Of a stretch of 5,973 nt of DNA, positions 5,748 to 5,973 are shown in pieces. The DNA comes from SIG714 sp045629725. Lineage in GTDB: Bacteria; Bacillota; Clostridia; Oscillospirales; CAG-272. Location: NCBI GenBank assembly GCA_045629725.1, contig JAZQRT010000155.1:1-5973 (forward strand), in the 5' to 3' direction. The notes beneath the pieces were generated by a model. The model saw only the letters and a program-made list of their open reading frames with translations. It had not been told where the DNA came from and did no database searches. Position numbers and translations under genes: made by a program. The first letter of the stretch is position 1. The number at the start of each line of letters is the position of its first letter.

Positions 5748-5822
5748 TGGCACCCGCAACGGGAATCGAACCCATAACTAACCCTTAGGAGGGGTTTATT
5801 ATATCCATTTAACTATGCAGGC
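5748..5822 (-). tRNA. tRNA-Arg (anticodon CCU)
   Basis: Read on the minus strand this folds as a complete 75-nt tRNA with CCA encoded. The acceptor is GCCTGCA/TGCGGGT with G1-U72 and U4-G69 wobbles and discriminator G73. The D arm is GTTA-AATGGATA-TAAT, and the anticodon arm is AACCC-CTCCTAA-GGGTT, which places CCT at 34-36. The variable loop is AGTT, and the T arm is ATGGG-TTCGATT-CCCGT. CCU reads the arginine codon AGG. The D-arm and T-loop text closely resembles other bacterial tRNA-Arg(CCU) genes. No separate promoter is evident in the 31 nt between it and the upstream minus-strand gene. It may be co-transcribed with that gene or use a promoter inside that gene's 3' end. Confidence 0.95.
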
Positions 5823-5825
5823 ATA

Positions 5826-5855
5826 AATCGCAAGAGAAATCTTGCGATTGTTTTT
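5826..5855 (+). terminator. Stem-loop with T-run, plus-strand orientation
   Basis: AATCGCAAGA (5826-5835) and TCTTGCGATT (5840-5849) form a perfect 10-bp stem with a GAAA loop, followed by GTTTTT. In the plus direction this is a textbook intrinsic terminator. It sits 3 nt before the tRNA 5' end and its T-run overlaps the stop codon of the minus-strand gene. No plus-strand gene lies between it and the previous terminator, so it would stop read-through antisense to the tRNA. In the minus direction the hairpin is followed only by TATGCC, so it could protect the 3' end of the upstream mRNA or separate it from the tRNA. Confidence 0.7.
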
Positions 5856-5973
5856 AATGACTTCTAAATTGTGGCAAGCTCTCGTTTTTGAGCTTGGAAA
5901 GAACGGTTTCAAACAGAGAATTGTACTCGTTATTTGCAACAATGAAATGATCTAAAACACCGATATCAAGGCT
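5854..5973 (-). CDS. C-terminal fragment of a minus-strand gene, possibly RadC/JAB-domain
   Basis: On the minus strand one frame is open from the window edge for 39 codons to TAA (5856-5854); the other two frames stop within seven codons. The visible tail begins SLDIGVLDHFIVANNEYNSL and ends PQFRSH. The pattern of a hydrophobic run, then LDHFIV and a few residues later S..E resembles the end of the RadC-like JAB domain (VLDHxIIG...SFxE), where the family's last strand and C-terminus lie. The match is short and the tail after it is longer than in classical RadC, so the family call is tentative. It is truncated by the end of the window, not visibly broken. It runs in the same direction as tRNA-Arg, 31 nt upstream of it. 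Confidence 0.6.
   Translation of the reverse strand, partial: SLDIGVLDHFIVANNEYNSLFETVLSKLKNESLPQFRSH

Overview
The window reads as a chromosomal segment of a low- to mid-GC Gram-positive anaerobe, most likely a gut Clostridia member (Oscillospiraceae/Lachnospiraceae-like). This rests on strong AGGAGG-type ribosome sites, TTGACA/TATAAT promoters, a Sec/lipobox lipoprotein, a YnbB-type lyase typical of Firmicutes, and a tRNA with encoded CCA. The taxonomic call is inference from style and protein families, not from a marker alignment.

Layout, left to right. Positions 1-305 hold three nearly identical 102-bp tandem units, AT-rich, each ending in a U/A-rich hairpin. The array starts at the window edge and may continue outside. 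It lies directly 3' of a minus-strand gene (621-310) for a small membrane protein with a C-terminal zinc ribbon. A divergent intergenic region (622-767) holds a TATAAT -10 for that gene and a very good sigma-A promoter (709-737) for the plus-strand operon.

The operon (768-4409) is hisS (histidyl-tRNA synthetase), an M42-family dinuclear-metal aminopeptidase and a PLP-dependent YnbB/methionine-gamma-lyase-family protein. The gaps are 11 and 19 nt, each with its own ribosome site, and a stem-loop plus T-run (4431-4466) closes the unit. The three genes look like housekeeping translation, peptide turnover and sulfur amino-acid metabolism; no shared pathway is evident from sequence.

After about 130 bp of non-coding DNA with small inverted repeats comes an independently transcribed gene (4671-5657) with a perfect TTGACA-17-TATAAT promoter. 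It encodes a probable lipoprotein of unknown function and ends at a strong bidirectional terminator (5677-5709). Converging on it from the right, on the minus strand, is tRNA-Arg(CCU) (5822-5748). Upstream of that is the last 39 codons of a gene cut by the window end (5973-5854), possibly a RadC/JAB-domain protein.

I see no clear, novel multi-gene defence or mobile system. The items most worth a second look are the 102-bp tandem array, the tRNA-Arg/partial RadC-like boundary, and the lipoprotein with its decayed-looking upstream region.
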